This document shows, in pieces, positions 12,501 to 23,612 of a DNA stretch of 64,000 nt. The stretch is from assembly GCA_029204225.1 (NCBI GenBank), contig CM055110.1, forward strand, positions 49,045,201-49,109,200, read 5' to 3'. A program made the translations under genes and the position numbers. The stretch comes from Diphasiastrum complanatum (lineage: Eukaryota > Streptophyta > Lycopodiopsida > Lycopodiales > Lycopodiaceae). The notes under the pieces were generated by a model. The model was not told where the DNA came from. It did no database searches and saw only the letters and a program-made list of their open reading frames with translations. Each line of letters begins with the position of its first letter. Position 1 is the stretch's first letter.

Positions 12501-13259
12501 CGTTATGTCTTTGATTCCATGTGTAAAAATCATGGTGTCACACCTACCAAGGAACACTATGCATGTATGGTTGATCTTCTAGGTCGTGCAGGGTGCTTGG
12601 CCGATGCTGTGCTCTTTATCAACAAAATGCCAATTCAGCCTAATAGTGTGGTTTGGATGACTTTGCTTGGTGCTGCTAGAAACCATGGCCACGTGGAGAT
12701 AGGAAGACGTGCCTTTGATCGTGTCGTGAAGTTGGAACCAAAAAATGCTGCACCTTATGTGCTGCTATCAAACATCTATGCAGCTGCTGGTAAGAAGGAT
12801 GAGTTAGCAAAGATCAGAAATCAAATGAAGGAGGCAGGTGTCAAAAAAATGCCTGGGTGCAGCTGGATCGAAGTTGATAACCAACTGCATGCCTTTGTTG
12901 TAGGTGATGCAACTCATCCACAAAGCAAGGAGATTCAGGCTGAACTGGATAGATTGGTGGGGTTGATGAAGATGGCAGGGTATAAACCTAATTTAAACTT
13001 TGTGCTGGATGATGTGGAGGACGAGGAGAAGGAGAATGCTTTGTGTGGACATAGTGAGAAGCAGGCCATTGCTTTTGGGCTCATCAACACGCCTTTTGGG
13101 ACACCTATTCGCATCAAAAAGAATCTTCGGGTCTGCGGTGACTGTCACAGTGCCACAAAGATCATCTCAAAAATTGTTGGACGTGACATCAGTGTGATGG
13201 ATGCAAACAGATACCACCATTTTAAGGATGGCTTCTGTTCCTGTGGAGATTATTGGTGA
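9517..13259 (+). CDS. PLS-class PPR protein with DYW domain and N-terminal WWDNR/PDF motif; join(9517..9895,10047..10126,10253..10398,10508..13259)
   Basis: Predicted organellar C-to-U RNA editing factor of about 1118 residues. Four exons join in phase at GT-AG introns of 151, 126 and 109 bp. Exon 1 (ATG 9517 chosen; an upstream GTG frame is also open) is Arg/Ser-rich, like a transit peptide. Exons 2-3 encode WQEFFSDPSQWWDNR (136-150) and HPDFKHK (158-164) with LWVDGW, resembling the PDF motif of OSB single-stranded-DNA-binding proteins. PPR motifs fill about 203-900, including five near-identical 101-residue PLS triplets. The E region follows. The DYW deaminase has HSEKQA (H1050, E1052), CGDCH (C1078, C1081) and the terminal CGDYW, so the zinc and catalytic residues are intact. 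The TGA at 13257 is natural. The exon 1 frame and start are the least certain part. Confidence 0.88.
10950..12464 (+). repeat. Five 303-bp in-frame tandem repeats (PLS triplets) in the PPR gene
   Basis: The word AAAGCATGTGCCAGCCTAGC recurs at 10950, 11253, 11556, 11859 and (nearly) 12162, an exact 303-bp period. Each unit encodes one 101-residue PLS triplet such as ACASLAGLEQGRQLHSE, followed by YAKCGCTEDARELFDNMSER and ending DNVTFVLLL. Copies 1-3 are almost identical at DNA level. Copies 4-5 share changes (AALEQGKQLH, SERNVVSW). This indicates recent unequal exchange or gene conversion. Confidence 0.95.
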
Positions 13260-13636
13260 TGATAAGTTGAAAAAAGCTTATTTGGACAGGCAGAAGGCTT
13301 GATTTGGGAGTTTTTTGGCAGCCTTGGTTGTCACACTTTTAACTTCACAATGATGGCCAAGGTTGATCACTCATAAGTTTATTTATATTGGTCTTTTGAA
13401 GACAATACAAGTCTTTGACCCCCATTTTCTCTCCATTTTTCCTTTTGAGGGTTTTTGTTGATGTTACAGTGGACCAACTTTATTGTAAGATTAACTTTCA
13501 TTCATTGGTGGTTTACTTTGTCAGACTACTTCCCCTACCCAACAATTAATTTTTAGCCGTTCGTTTTCATAAACTATTTAGCTTCATTTCCAAATCTTTA
13601 ATGTGTGCTCAATGACATCTAATACGTCTCTCTCTT

Positions 13637-13672
<36 letters not shown>

Positions 13673-14480
13673 CCGCCCGCCCGCCGGGGGGTTAGAGCAC
13701 GGGCTGGCACTCGCTTGCCCAGTGCAAAATGTGGTGTGACTTTGCCTGCATGAATAGGTGCCTGGGAAAATATGTCCCATTGGCATCGCTGTCCCATGAG
13801 CACCGGCGAGACGGGCACCGATTTCTGCCTGCACCGGCAAAAAAACATGTGGCTGTCAGCGCATTGGGGCCAAATGCCTATGTGCTTCTAAGGTGCGGTC
13901 CACACACAAACACCTTTGAAATGCTTTAGTTACCAACAAAAAAAGGAGAAGCCGACAAAAGCTGAACTAACATGTGGACCATGGTCGTTGGTTACTAAAG
14001 TACTACTTAGTTATTGGCATTACTAGATGATGAGATTACTACTTAGTTGCCGTTAGTACTTTTTTTTAAAACCAAGTTAATAACTTTATCTGTATAGGAC
14101 AAGATGGCCAGAAGTTTTGAGTAATATGCTTTGACCATAGTTACGATTTTCTTTTATATACCAATCATTTTCAAGCATCTTTCTTTCCATAACTATACTA
14201 GTTTAACCAAGTAGGAAAAAAAAACATATCAATGATTTTTTTCAGGGAATAGTTACAACATCAAGTCTCTATCATCAATATACCATTAAAAAATTGTCAT
14301 AACGCAGTTCCCATCAATAATCCATACTTGGCGTACAACAATGGAGGATCAATGTCCTCAACATGCAAATAGCATAATCATGGCTACTAGTTTCTAACAG
14401 TTTGTTTTATAGGATAAATTGAATACACCCAATCTATCAAGAAACATAACTAGTTTTGCCTGTTATCTATCTTTAATGAC
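13260..14480. other. 3' flank of the PPR gene and intergenic DNA with CT/CA/CCG microsatellite
   Basis: 13260-13620 is probably 3' UTR and flank. A compound microsatellite lies at 13627-13690: CT, then (CA)12 or so, then CCCG units and a G run. From about 13930 to 14420 the sequence is AT-rich with no gene recognised. Confidence 0.55.
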
Positions 14481-15606
14481 ATGGGAAACACTTCAAGGAT
14501 CCAACATTTTGAGAATGATGAACAATCTGATAGTGGAAGTCAAGACTCAAATCAAGGAGAGCACATTGATACAGATCTTGAAGGAACAATCAACATTGGG
14601 AACATGTTACAATCATGTCTTGGGAATCAAAATGGTAGTGATCAAGAGGAAATGCTCAGTGTGAAAGATCCAATGCAGGAAACTAATTCAAGTGAATCTG
14701 ATAATTCTTCATCAACATCATCGGAAGACGTACCAGAAGTGCAAATTGATGAAGAAAAACAGTTACAAACGATGGAAAAGCCAATTCAACAGGTGGATCA
14801 GCCAACTTTATCAACAGCCAACTTTATCAACAACTCTTGATTTTCCATTGAATTCACAAGAAATGGCCAATCAATATTTATGCACTGCTATGGAATGTAC
14901 ACAAGATAATTGGCAACACCAATCTAATTCCCAATTTGAATCAACCCAGAAAATTCCAGTTGCGAATCCAATGTTAATGCAAGGACATCACGAATCAGCT
15001 GGTCATAATTACGAAGGCGATGCGAAGGATTATGAGGAAAATATTTTTGTTTTCAATATAGATTTTCAATTGAGCAGCACAAAGGCCAATTCAGGCAATG
15101 AAGTTGTCAACGAGACAAATCACTCAAGGACCTCATCTTCCTTGAGATCACAAGAATCGTTGCATCACGTTCAACCAAAATACTTGTCCAATACTTCTTG
15201 CGAAATGGAATTAAAAGACAAGAATAAAACTGATCTATATGAATGTTTCACATTCAATATAGAGTGCATAATGGAATGTGATGAATCTGGTATTATACAG
15301 ACTAGAAATTATCCTAGCTATGAGATGGGACAAATAATCAAAGATTCATTATATCAGAGTTTTCAGTTTGTGGTTCAAAATATTGGAGACATCAATATTA
15401 TTGAACATGATGATCTAATCTACGAAAGATTTTTCGTAGAGACTTTGAGTGAAAGAGATACCATCACTCTTTGCAAGCATCTCATTTACTCAATATTCTT
15501 GGAAATGAACGTCCATTCAGAATATCAATTGTCAATTCCAAATATCAATCAAAATTTGTCGGTTCCTATATTGAAGATTGATCATGCCAATAATTCATTC
15601 ATGTAG
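14481..15606 (+). pseudogene. Unidentified acidic, Ser/Gln-rich ORF broken by a 16-bp tandem duplication
   Basis: Two adjacent frames, 14481-14840 (ATG, 120 codons) and about 14833-15606, would be continuous but for a duplicated 16-mer (14801-14816 and 14817-14832) that shifts the frame by one. The first part is rich in Asp, Glu, Ser, Asn and Gln (for example ESDNSSSTSSEDVPEVQIDEE). The second has more globular composition, including YECFTFNIECIMECDES and TLSERDTITLCKHLIYSIF. No known domain was recognised. A TAG at 15604 ends the frame, but similar sequence continues in frame beyond it. It is probably a decayed transposable-element or retroelement protein. Confidence 0.5.
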
Positions 15607-16379
15607 GATCTTCACAATTCAGACGCAAGGCTTATGGTTATCATTGAAGCATTTGGATTGAGCAACAAAGTGACTACCAAACAACATGACAAAATCTTCA
15701 GGCCAGCACAGCCAGATGCAATGCCAAAATACGATCCTAAAGGAATTGGATAGATCATCTAGTTTGTCATGATGCTGAAGAAGCAAACAAAAGAGGATAT
15801 TGCGATTTGGTTTCCAACAAGCAATATGGTGTTTCATCAAACTCTTCTTCGACCATAAGTTTTTCCTTCAAGGGAACAAGGATTACAATCTGAAGCCAAC
15901 AAAATAATGGATTTAATTCAACAGCTTTGGATCTGTAATGAGGCAACACATTTTTTGGACGACACGTCCTCAATCATGACTATTTGAGCTATGGGGATTT
16001 CCATTGCTAGCTCTCATGTGCCTTATCTACATGAATCCATGCTCCATTTACATTGCTTGTACTCTTTCTTTCCATTTCTATTGTGATTCCATTGAGATCC
16101 TTGTGTTTCTAGCTTTCTATGGATATGCTATCATGAATGCTTTGTACTTTTCTTGCTCTTAGCTTTACTTCCATTGTAATTGCTATTAGCTTAGATTTGG
16201 CACATGACAATAGGTGGAATAGAAGGCCCGACAACCAGATCCAGTGGTTCAGAGGTCACAAGCATAATCAAGACAAAAAGAAGCTCACCAAAAGGACGGA
16301 TGTCAAATTGATCCACCTCAATCATGAGTTTCTTCAACAAACGGTGGCAAGGTAGAAGTTTTGGTTATATCATCTTACA
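15607..16379 (+). pseudogene. Continuation of the unidentified degenerate ORF
   Basis: Directly after the stop at 15604 the same frame reads about 45 codons (LHNSDARLMVIIEAFGLSNK, KQHDKIFRPAQPDAMPKYD) before another stop. Frame-shifted coding-like pieces follow to about 15895 (HDAEEANKRGYCDLVSNKQ). After a less coding-like gap, 16200-16355 again reads open (RWNRRPDNQIQWFRGHKHNQ). No family recognised. The pattern is a decayed continuous coding region. Confidence 0.35.
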
Positions 16380-16665
16380 TGTCACCGAACTCAATGGAGG
16401 ACCACAATAGCCTCCCAGTCTATTTTGTGGAAGATCCTAAGGGGAATCTATTACCACTGTATGTCTATCAACTTAGAGGCGATGGTGTATTGCACTCGGT
16501 AAGATGCTATGAATGCGGAGGAAACATCGTCGAGTAGAATGTTCACATCGAGGGGATTCATCAACATTCAAACCCTGTTGTGCACAATGCGGAGTTAATC
16601 ATCCATGCCGAGATTGCTCGATGAGAAATTCACAATTAGCTAAGAGATTAAGGGGCAGTGTTTGA
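16380..16665 (+). pseudogene. Gag-like remnant with two CX2CX3HX4C zinc knuckles
   Basis: An open stretch (LPVYFVEDPKGNLLPLYVYQ, then RGDGVLHSVRCYECGG) runs into a one-base frame change at about 16515, after which the next frame carries HRRVEC. Across the shift this is a CX2C...HX4C knuckle. About 20 residues on, at 16579-16617, CAQCGVNHPCRDC is an uninterrupted CX2CX3HX4C knuckle, followed by a basic tail and a stop (about 16663). Paired knuckles are typical of nucleocapsid-like Gag regions, so 14481-16665 may be one decayed Gag-like gene. The spacing is X3 rather than the usual X4 before His. Confidence 0.45.
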
Positions 16666-17599
16666 TTTACCTCCTCTACTCTCCTAAATTTCATGTTAAT
16701 CAAGTTCCATTCATCGCTACAACATTACATGCATTGTCGCACAATTGTCTATAATTGAAGACAACAAGAGAATGGCAATCTCGACTCATCAAAGTAACCC
16801 AACTTGTCAGAGTTGGACGACTTATCGGTAGACTCGACAATGACAACAGCCACGATATGTCAAACTTTCTGTATTGTGCAACTAATTTGACAATGATAGC
16901 AGCCACGATCTTCTTTCTGATTACACAACAGCTCCACTCCATTTTTTTGTACATACATCTGCACAAATGTAAATTGTATATAGTTGATCATTGTAATCAA
17001 TTATTAATTGTGTAAGTAGTTAATGAGATAGACATTGTAAATGCTTTCATGCATCGATTCTTTCTTCAGACGGATTGTTAGTAATAAGCTCATAACTTTT
17101 ACAGGGCGGAGTTAGCGTCTTGAGCACGCGGTTTTACCCGTTATTGTCTTGTGCTTATAGCATCAAACTGACGTGTATTCCTACACATTAATCTGAATCA
17201 ATTACTGTCTTTTGCATTCGGAGTTTTTGTCAGTATTTTATGTTTAAGCTACTACGTCTTCATGTCTGACTTTTTGATTGTTTTGTCTGATTGTATGTTC
17301 TTTGCTTTCACAACAACTACACAACTTTGTATTGTGTTCGCCTACTTAGTCATCAGTAGTGCGTGCACCGAGGGAACTCATCGAGCCCTGCCTTCGAGCA
17401 ATAGTAGGATCATCCCGATCCGATTAATTCGACACGGACCTATGTCCATTCAGCCTTTTTCCCAGCAATTTTGTTGGCATGTGAACACCAAACATTATCA
17501 CGTTGAAATTGATTGACAATAGACACTTGGGATGCATATTTTTGACTTTTGGTTCAAATTCCTTGGATAGGTTGTCAATCTGCGCATGATGAGTCTTAT
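16666..17599. other. No gene recognised
   Basis: AT-rich sequence without recognisable coding motifs, RNA genes or repeats. Short open frames on both strands (16700-17015, 17262-17516) look random in composition. Confidence 0.4.
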
Positions 17600-18225
17600 T
17601 CATGGCATCAAACTGTTGTTATAGCAATTGAGTGACAACACTAGATGAGTTTCCATCACCTTGGGCTCTATGGCTCTGGTCAGTATTAATGGTCCTTGAA
17701 CATTGGGATTTGTACTCCTCATCAGGGCCTTCATCTTCTTCTCAGATGGCATCATCCATGGCATTACGTAAGGTAGCATAGGTTTATGGCGATCTAAGTT
17801 CTTGCCTACTAAATTTTGAGAGGCTCCTAGATGAGCAAGGCATTCGGTTTTAAGGTATTTGAGGCGTTCGATGTAATCACGTACCCTCTCCTCCTTCCTC
17901 ATCTTTATCTTACTCTGTAGTAAGAATGGACTCTCAAGGAATCTAGATGATTTAAATCATTTGACGAATGAATCCTTGAGGGATTCCCACTCATTTCGCT
18001 CATGTCGCCCAGGATTGAAAAACCATTCTCGAGCCGCATCAGTGAGAGTCATGCTAAAGAGCCTAGATTTCTCTTTCGGGGTTTCTCCATAGACTTCACA
18101 TGCTTCCTCATAAACTTGAAAATAATGTGCGGGGTCGGTGGTACATCATACCGTGGTAGATTGAGTCTAGGGGCTCGTTGGTTGTGAGGAACATGTTGAA
18201 AATGAAAAATCATCTATCTTGACTT
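17600..18225 (-). pseudogene. Ty3/gypsy gag fragment (lineage 1)
   Basis: Read on the - strand: HYFQVYEEACEVYGETP, KEKSRLFSMTLTDAAREWFF, RHERNEWESLKDSFVK, a stop, then FLESPFLLQSKIKMRKEERV and DYIERLKYLKTEC. This is the retrotransposon gag fold (short hydrophobic helix, A-REWF, W-SL-D-F, then ERL). It carries at least one stop and ends without a zinc knuckle or protease. It lies just 3' of an unrelated gypsy LTR (18338-18802) and has no LTRs of its own. Confidence 0.75.
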
Positions 18226-18337
18226 TAGGCTTGTCAAAAAGATTTTTCTATGTGAGATTGTTGTTTCATAATGTAAATGCCAAATTTGGCCTAGAACAAA
18301 CTCGTGCTACATGTATAAGGATCACCAAATTAAGATC

Positions 18338-18802
18338 TGACTAGATCCTGTTGCAAAACAACCAAAAGGATACCTGTGGAGCAAAACCACCCATCCAGAC
18401 CTAGATCCCTCCTGGAGTTTCCTCCTAGACCTAGCCCCCAAGCCATAGTGAAGAACCTAAGAGAGAGGAGGAGAAACGGGCTCAAGAAACTGAATTTCCA
18501 ATAGGAGGATGGGCGAGTTTCCAATGGACATATTCTCCTCATGAGAGAGAGAATATTCCCTCTAGGATCCCCATGCAACCTATATTGAGCTATTAACCTC
18601 CTATTCTTGCATTAAAGTAGTCATTCACTATGCATGTGCTCCTATGTCCAATTATAGGTCGGTGCCCTCATATGATTATTAATTACTTTACAGGCCAGGC
18701 CTGGAATGATGAGGCATAACCAACAACCATATACACCTGGAGTGACCAGCTATCCACGTCAGAAATTATTCCGATTTCCTTATACAGGACATGGACGTAA
18801 CA
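18338..18802 (-). repeat. Ty3/gypsy 3' LTR, 465 bp (family A, - strand)
   Basis: On the - strand the LTR begins TGTTACGTCC (complement ending at 18802) and ends GATCTAGTCA (complement starting at 18338). A second copy in the opposite orientation at 23613-24077 has the same length. A purine tract (complement of about 18803-18812, AAGAGGGGAAGAA) precedes it and chromodomain-like coding lies upstream, so this is the 3' LTR of a - strand chromovirus. Confidence 0.8.
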
Positions 18803-18965
18803 TTCTTCCCCTCTTAAACCAGTTTTGTCCTCAAAACAAGTAACTAGGGAAAACCCAATTTGTATGCCTTTAACTCTTCCCATGAATCATTATCCTCAAT
18901 TTGACCAACCAACCTAAGCAAGTACACAAAGATAGAACAATTTCTCAATTGTTTATCTCTGATCC
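18803..18965 (-). pseudogene. Gypsy integrase C-terminal chromodomain remnant
   Basis: The - strand reads VLRDKQLRNCSIFVYLLRL, VGQIEDNDSWEELKAYK and TCFEDKTGLRGEE just before the polypurine tract and LTR. It matches the usual end of a chromovirus polyprotein (DRR-x-RQLRN...EYLVxW...E-D-SWE), with Trp replaced in the second aromatic position. Only the last 55 codons remain; upstream pol is missing. Confidence 0.65.
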
Positions 18966-19282
18966 TGAGTACTCATTCAGGGCCCAAAGGTTCATAAGAA
19001 GTGGCGCAAAAGACTCCTCACATCTCCAAGGTGAATTGGATGCGACCATCCTTGAGCGTCAGGCATATCTTCAGACGTAAATACCAGATCATCCGGTCAC
19101 TTCGACGGAGATCGCGTATTTGTTCAAGAAAGTGGAAACGTACAAAGTGGCCCTTCGAGGATTCCAAGGCCGCTTTGACAAGTTCAAAGGAGCAGCTTCA
19201 ACTAAGCACATTTCACCTGCATTCGTTCTGATAGTCGGCTGGCAAAGCTAGGACAAACTGCCATAATGCCAACTTTGCATCG
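18966..19282. other. Coding-like gypsy remnant of uncertain identity
   Basis: The + strand reads ELDATILERQAYLQT, TSTEIAYLFKKVETYKVALR, FQGRFDKFKGAAS and KHISPAFVLIVGWQS with a few stops. This looks like eroded coding sequence, possibly from a retroelement, but I cannot assign a domain. It separates two - strand gypsy pieces. Confidence 0.3.
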
Positions 19283-19776
19283 AATAATGGAACCCTATTT
19301 CATAGTTCCATGAATTCTTGGATATAAGAGTCTAAACTCTTTGTATCCATCTTGCAGTTTACGAACTTTAGGTAGTAGTCCACGTCATCAACAACTACAA
19401 AAGTTTTTTTAAAAACTTTCGCAAACGCATCCCAAGTAGTTGGCTTCACCGGTAAACCTTGCCACCATGATGACGCTTTGTCGCGTAAGAACTCATCAGG
19501 AACATCGTGCAGATTGAAGTAACTACTCCACTTGGCCAGCCAGTCTTCGACGACCTCAGGTTTCTTCTCCTTCTTTTCGTCCGAATAAACCTCTGGTTGA
19601 AAATCGAGATTGGGTGAAGACATCAATTTGACTTGATTCAAAAGAACCTCCATTTGCTGATCTCTCATCTGATTACAATTATTCATATCATTGAGTGATG
19701 TACTCAACTGCTGTCAAATCACCATATAAGATGGCGCACCTTGATTTGCAGCTTGATTTGAAGTTTCTTCGGCCAT
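19283..19776 (-). pseudogene. Ty3/gypsy gag fragment (lineage 2, copy 1)
   Basis: The - strand from an ATG at 19776 reads MAEETSNQAANQGAPSYMVI, a stop, then QQLSTSLNDMNN, VEDWLAKWSSYFNLH, KASSWWQGLPVKPTTWDAF, and FVNCKMDTKSLDSYIQEF, truncated at 19283. It is the amino half of gypsy Gag. Compared with copy 2 (24449-24965) it lacks a short internal segment after DVPDE. No zinc knuckle is present. Confidence 0.8.
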
Positions 19777-21246
19777 CTCGATATATCTATCCTAGAAATT
19801 ACTAAATTTAGTTAAATTCTGATTAACTCATAATGAAATACTGTTGACCAAAAACTGACTGAAATTGACTCCAGTATGGTCAAATCACTATTTTTAGTCA
19901 ATTTCATAGGCATTACAAGGAACTAGAAAAAACTAAAAATTTCGAGTTTTTGCACTTTTTATTTTTATTTTTATTTTTTAATTTTACGTTTTTTAAAAAT
20001 TCATAAAAAATCACAGTCAATTATTAAGCAATCGAAATCGAAAATTTGATTCACCGTTCGATTTTTAATTGTACTTCATTAATGTCCATCAGGCATGCAA
20101 GACATGCGACATTAAACTGATTTTTTACTTTACGGAATTTTACGTAAAAATTTAGTTCTACGAAAATTGTCAGCTATAAAATCCAGTTTTGTATCTAATT
20201 GTCAGAGTACATGCGTATAACCACCCAAAACAGATCTAACGAACTCATGCATGTCACTCAGAGAAACCACATGCAGACATTCCATGGAAGCACAGTACCT
20301 CAAAATAGGAAATTGTCATGCATGCAATCAGAACAATTGGAAATTTTATCAATTTTGCTCACAAAATTGCAAAACTTCAAATGCTCATATTTTTGGCTAC
20401 ATGACACCAATTTGGGTGCTGTAAACCTCAGTATAGAGGGAGACTTAGTGAACAAGACACTTGCCATGTCAGCCTGCCACCTAGGACTCACACGTTCGAA
20501 TTTAGAATAGCCAATCAAGCTATAGGAGGGCGCACTTTTTCAAGACCAAATTATCAAAAAACATGCAACCACTCAACCAAGCCTAAAAGTGATGTTCCAA
20601 GCAGTCTTAAATGGTCTCTAAGAGTTCCATGAAGCCCTCATACAGATCCTATGAAGCAGTATGGACTGAGAACCATGAATTCTTGCTTTCTAGAAATCAA
20701 AATCGCTACAAACTTGATGGAATTGAAACATAAGCCTCTACCCATCAATTTATAGGTTTGATAGCTTGTTGGGAAAGGAAAAAAAGGAATACAAATAATG
20801 CTGGAAAAAATCCATAATGGTCCCCTTATGGATTTAAAGAAATCTATCTCCCAAAATTCACCAAAATTGCTCAATTTTTGACATTTTTTGACTTCCTACA
20901 AACCCATTTGCTAGAATTTTTGGCTTTAACTTCTAGGAAATCTTCAAAAGACTATTATTCATCTTTTTCTAGCTTCAATTGATGTTCAACAGCCTCCTAC
21001 CATCCAATTTCATGAAAAAACAAGCAAAAATCATGAATTTTAGCCCTTTCTAGGTTTTTTCACCATGCATAATTGGAAATTAATGGCAAGAACATTTTCC
21101 AAATCCACATGCAATCCAAAATACAGAGTCACAACCAATCAATTGATCTGATCTTGCTGGATTTTGAAATCTACCCTCCATTTTGTGCCAAAAACATGGA
21201 GAACAAGCCAAATTTGGCCACAAAAGAGCGTAGAATCCAAATATTC
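19777..21246 (-). other. Untranslated leader of the lineage 2 gypsy element (copy 1)
   Basis: This long noncoding stretch is closely matched, in the same order and orientation, by 24966-26240. Examples are the words around ATTTTACGTAAAAATTTAG and GACACCAATTTGGGTGCTG. It lies 5' of gag on the - strand. The match ends at about 21246, where a - strand copia element begins, so the 5' LTR of this copy is missing. Confidence 0.65.
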
Positions 21247-22130
21247 AAAGATGTATTTTTGATTCTCATGGAAAATAACATCTCTACTCTCAATTGTAAC
21301 CGAGGTAGAGGGAACATAAATTCTGTAAGCCTTCTTGTTGGATGAGTATCCAACCATGATCTCTTTGACTGAATTTGGATCATCTCTTTTACTTGTTTCC
21401 AAGGGTACATGAACAAAGCAAGCACATCCAAAAACTCTAAGGTGATCAACTTGAAGTTTCTTCTTAAACAAGACTTCATATGGTGATCTTCCTGCAAGTG
21501 CATTGTGAGGTAATCTATTGCACAATTAATTTGCACAATTAATTGCTTCTCCCCAATATTCAATAGACAAAGAAGCTTCAACTCGGATTGCTTTAGCACA
21601 TTCACATACTGATCGATTTTTTCTTTCAGCAACTCCATTTTGAGATGGAGAATAAGCATAAGAAAACTCTCTCTTAATCCCTTCAACCTCACAATAATCA
21701 TAGAACTTGTTGGAGATGTATTCACCTCCTCCATCACATTTTAAAGCTTTAACTTGGAAAGAAAACTATTTCTCAACATAAGCTTTGAAGATTAGGAAGT
21801 GATCAAATACCATAACTTTTGAAGAAAGTAAGTACAACCAAGTATATCTTGTAAAATCATCAATGAAGGTAACAAAACAAGTTGCACCACCAATACTTTT
21901 TGAGGAAAAAAAATGAACATCCGAGTGAATTAATTCCAAAGGATGAGAAGTCTTAATAAAAGACTTTTGATATGGCTTTCTATGTGATTTTGCAATAGCA
22001 CAAGCCTCACAAGGCTTGATATCCTTGGAAAGTGATATTGGAAGGCCAATAGCCTCATCACTCTTATCATAGAAAGGATAGACTTATAGTTAGGATGCCC
22101 ATTCTAACCTTCCATATTGAGTAATTGGAG
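21247..22130 (-). pseudogene. Ty1/copia integrase fragment (- strand)
   Basis: Reading the - strand with frame changes gives, in order, HSDVHFFSSKSIGGATCFVT, DDFTRYTWLYLLSSK, CDGGGEYISNKF, SPSQNGVAERKNRSV, then PHNALAGRSPYEVLFKKKLQ, FGCACFVHVPLETSKRDD and YSSNKKAYRIYVP. This covers the integrase core and its downstream region. The D,D35E residues can be placed, although the middle Asp sits in a damaged block. The fragment stops at 21247 inside the leader of a gypsy element; everything 3' of integrase is lost. Its 5' LTR is at 22940-23609. Confidence 0.8.
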
Positions 22131-22926
22131 GTACTTAGTCTTTCACTTGGTTCTAAGAGATATCCTCCTACAAGTGCCATATTGTGAAGACTTCTTGTTA
22201 TTGGACAATTATATGTTTGAGCTTGTTCCAATCAGTCTTGATGTTGCTAGTCTCTTTCACTATAGGTATTTTCAAGGGCGTGCTACCATTCCTATGTGAA
22301 AAACTTGCAGCTGTATTTGAGATAGATCTCAAATATTCCACAAAACAAGATAATCTAGATCAGTCTCTCAAAATGGATTGAGGAACTTAGACAAATTTGG
22401 ATTCTACTTTTGGTACGTGTTAGATGCTACAAAAGAAAACACTAATGATTCAAAGAAGGCTCAAAAGTGTTCAATAACATCAAAATTTGTCTTGATCTTC
22501 AGTTTCTTATGTTGACTACTCAAAACAATGGATTAAGAGTCAAGCAAGATTGAATCAAATCAAAAAGTGGTCAGTCGGATTTTGGACCTCTCCCTACCCT
22601 CTTTAAGAGCTTATAACTCTTGATAGACACATCAGATTGATTTGGGATCAATTACAATGGAAAGTACACTTCTTAAGTTATAACATCAATACCTTTGGAC
22701 CAAATATCAACGAATTAAAGAGGTTTGAAAATCTCTGATTTTCACACGTGCGAAATTCCAAAATTTTGTACAGTGTCAATTCTGATTTGAAAATTTAATT
22801 TCTATCCTCTTTGATTCAAACACTTTTCAAGGAAAGGTAAAGAAAAGTGATAAACTGTTTTTTTTGCTTGAATTGGGCTCACAAATTCTTGAACAATCAG
22901 AGATAATAGCATGAAAAGCTTAATTT
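22131..22926 (-). other. Noncoding remnant between copia integrase and its primer-binding site
   Basis: In an intact element this interval would carry leader, gag and protease. I see only AT-rich noncoding sequence, so most of gag and protease has been deleted. Confidence 0.4.
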
Positions 22927-22939
22927 GGCTCTGATACCA
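22927..22939 (-). other. Primer-binding site for initiator tRNA-Met
   Basis: GGCTCTGATACCA is the complement of TGGTATCAGAGCC, the usual plant LTR-retrotransposon primer site. It directly precedes (on the + strand) the LTR start at 22940. Confidence 0.85.
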
Positions 22940-23609
22940 TGACCAAATTTTCAGCAAGTTCACATGTGTGGGGAATGATCCTCAAGTGTGAATGATCTTA
23001 TTAAGCTTTGTGATTAGCACATAAAATGATTCTAGATTGAATGCCAAGATCTAGTACAGAATTTTATGGCTTAATTATAATCTAGCATGCTAAGAATCAA
23101 AGAATGATAGCTTTGAAAGACAAGAGAGAAAAAGTACAAGAATTTAATGCATTAGCATAAGCCTCTACTCGAGTTAGAGAGAGAAAGAGAGAGCAATATT
23201 CAAGCAAATGATAGTGTAGATTCAAAATGGCATGGAATAGCTTCAAATCTTGGTTCTTCATCAAAGATTATGAGAATGTCTACACATATTTATGGAGTTT
23301 GAGTTAGCTCGAGCTAGAACCACATCCATCCAACTTCCATCCACATCTATAAGTGAAAGCTAGAGTATTAGAGACATTTGTCACTTCTCATGCATGCATT
23401 TCTACCTACTTTTACCAAGGGTCATTTTTTCAGCTAGAATTGTACAAATCATCATGCATGTGTCCAATTCACTTTGTGCATGCTCACTATGGAACACTTA
23501 CATAAATTGCATGTGATATGCCACGAGTTTCTACAAGCATATTATTGACATTTCTAAGTCTACAATCTATATGCAAGTTGTATACTACCAACTAGACTTG
23601 AAAAACCCA
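22940..23609 (-). repeat. Copia 5' LTR (- strand element)
   Basis: It abuts the primer-binding site and begins TGACCAAATTTT on the + strand. It is related to the LTR at 5038-5759 (shared TTCACATGTGTGGG start region, CTCTACTCGA near the middle). The right end (CCCA at 23609) is tentative; a gypsy LTR starts four bases later. Confidence 0.65.
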
Positions 23610-23612
23610 TGT

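Noticed and set aside
18330-18578. Conserved small protein (present at 18330-18578 on - and 23837-24112 on +)
   Set aside because: Both lie wholly or mostly inside the 465-bp gypsy LTR, so conservation reflects the LTR, not a gene.
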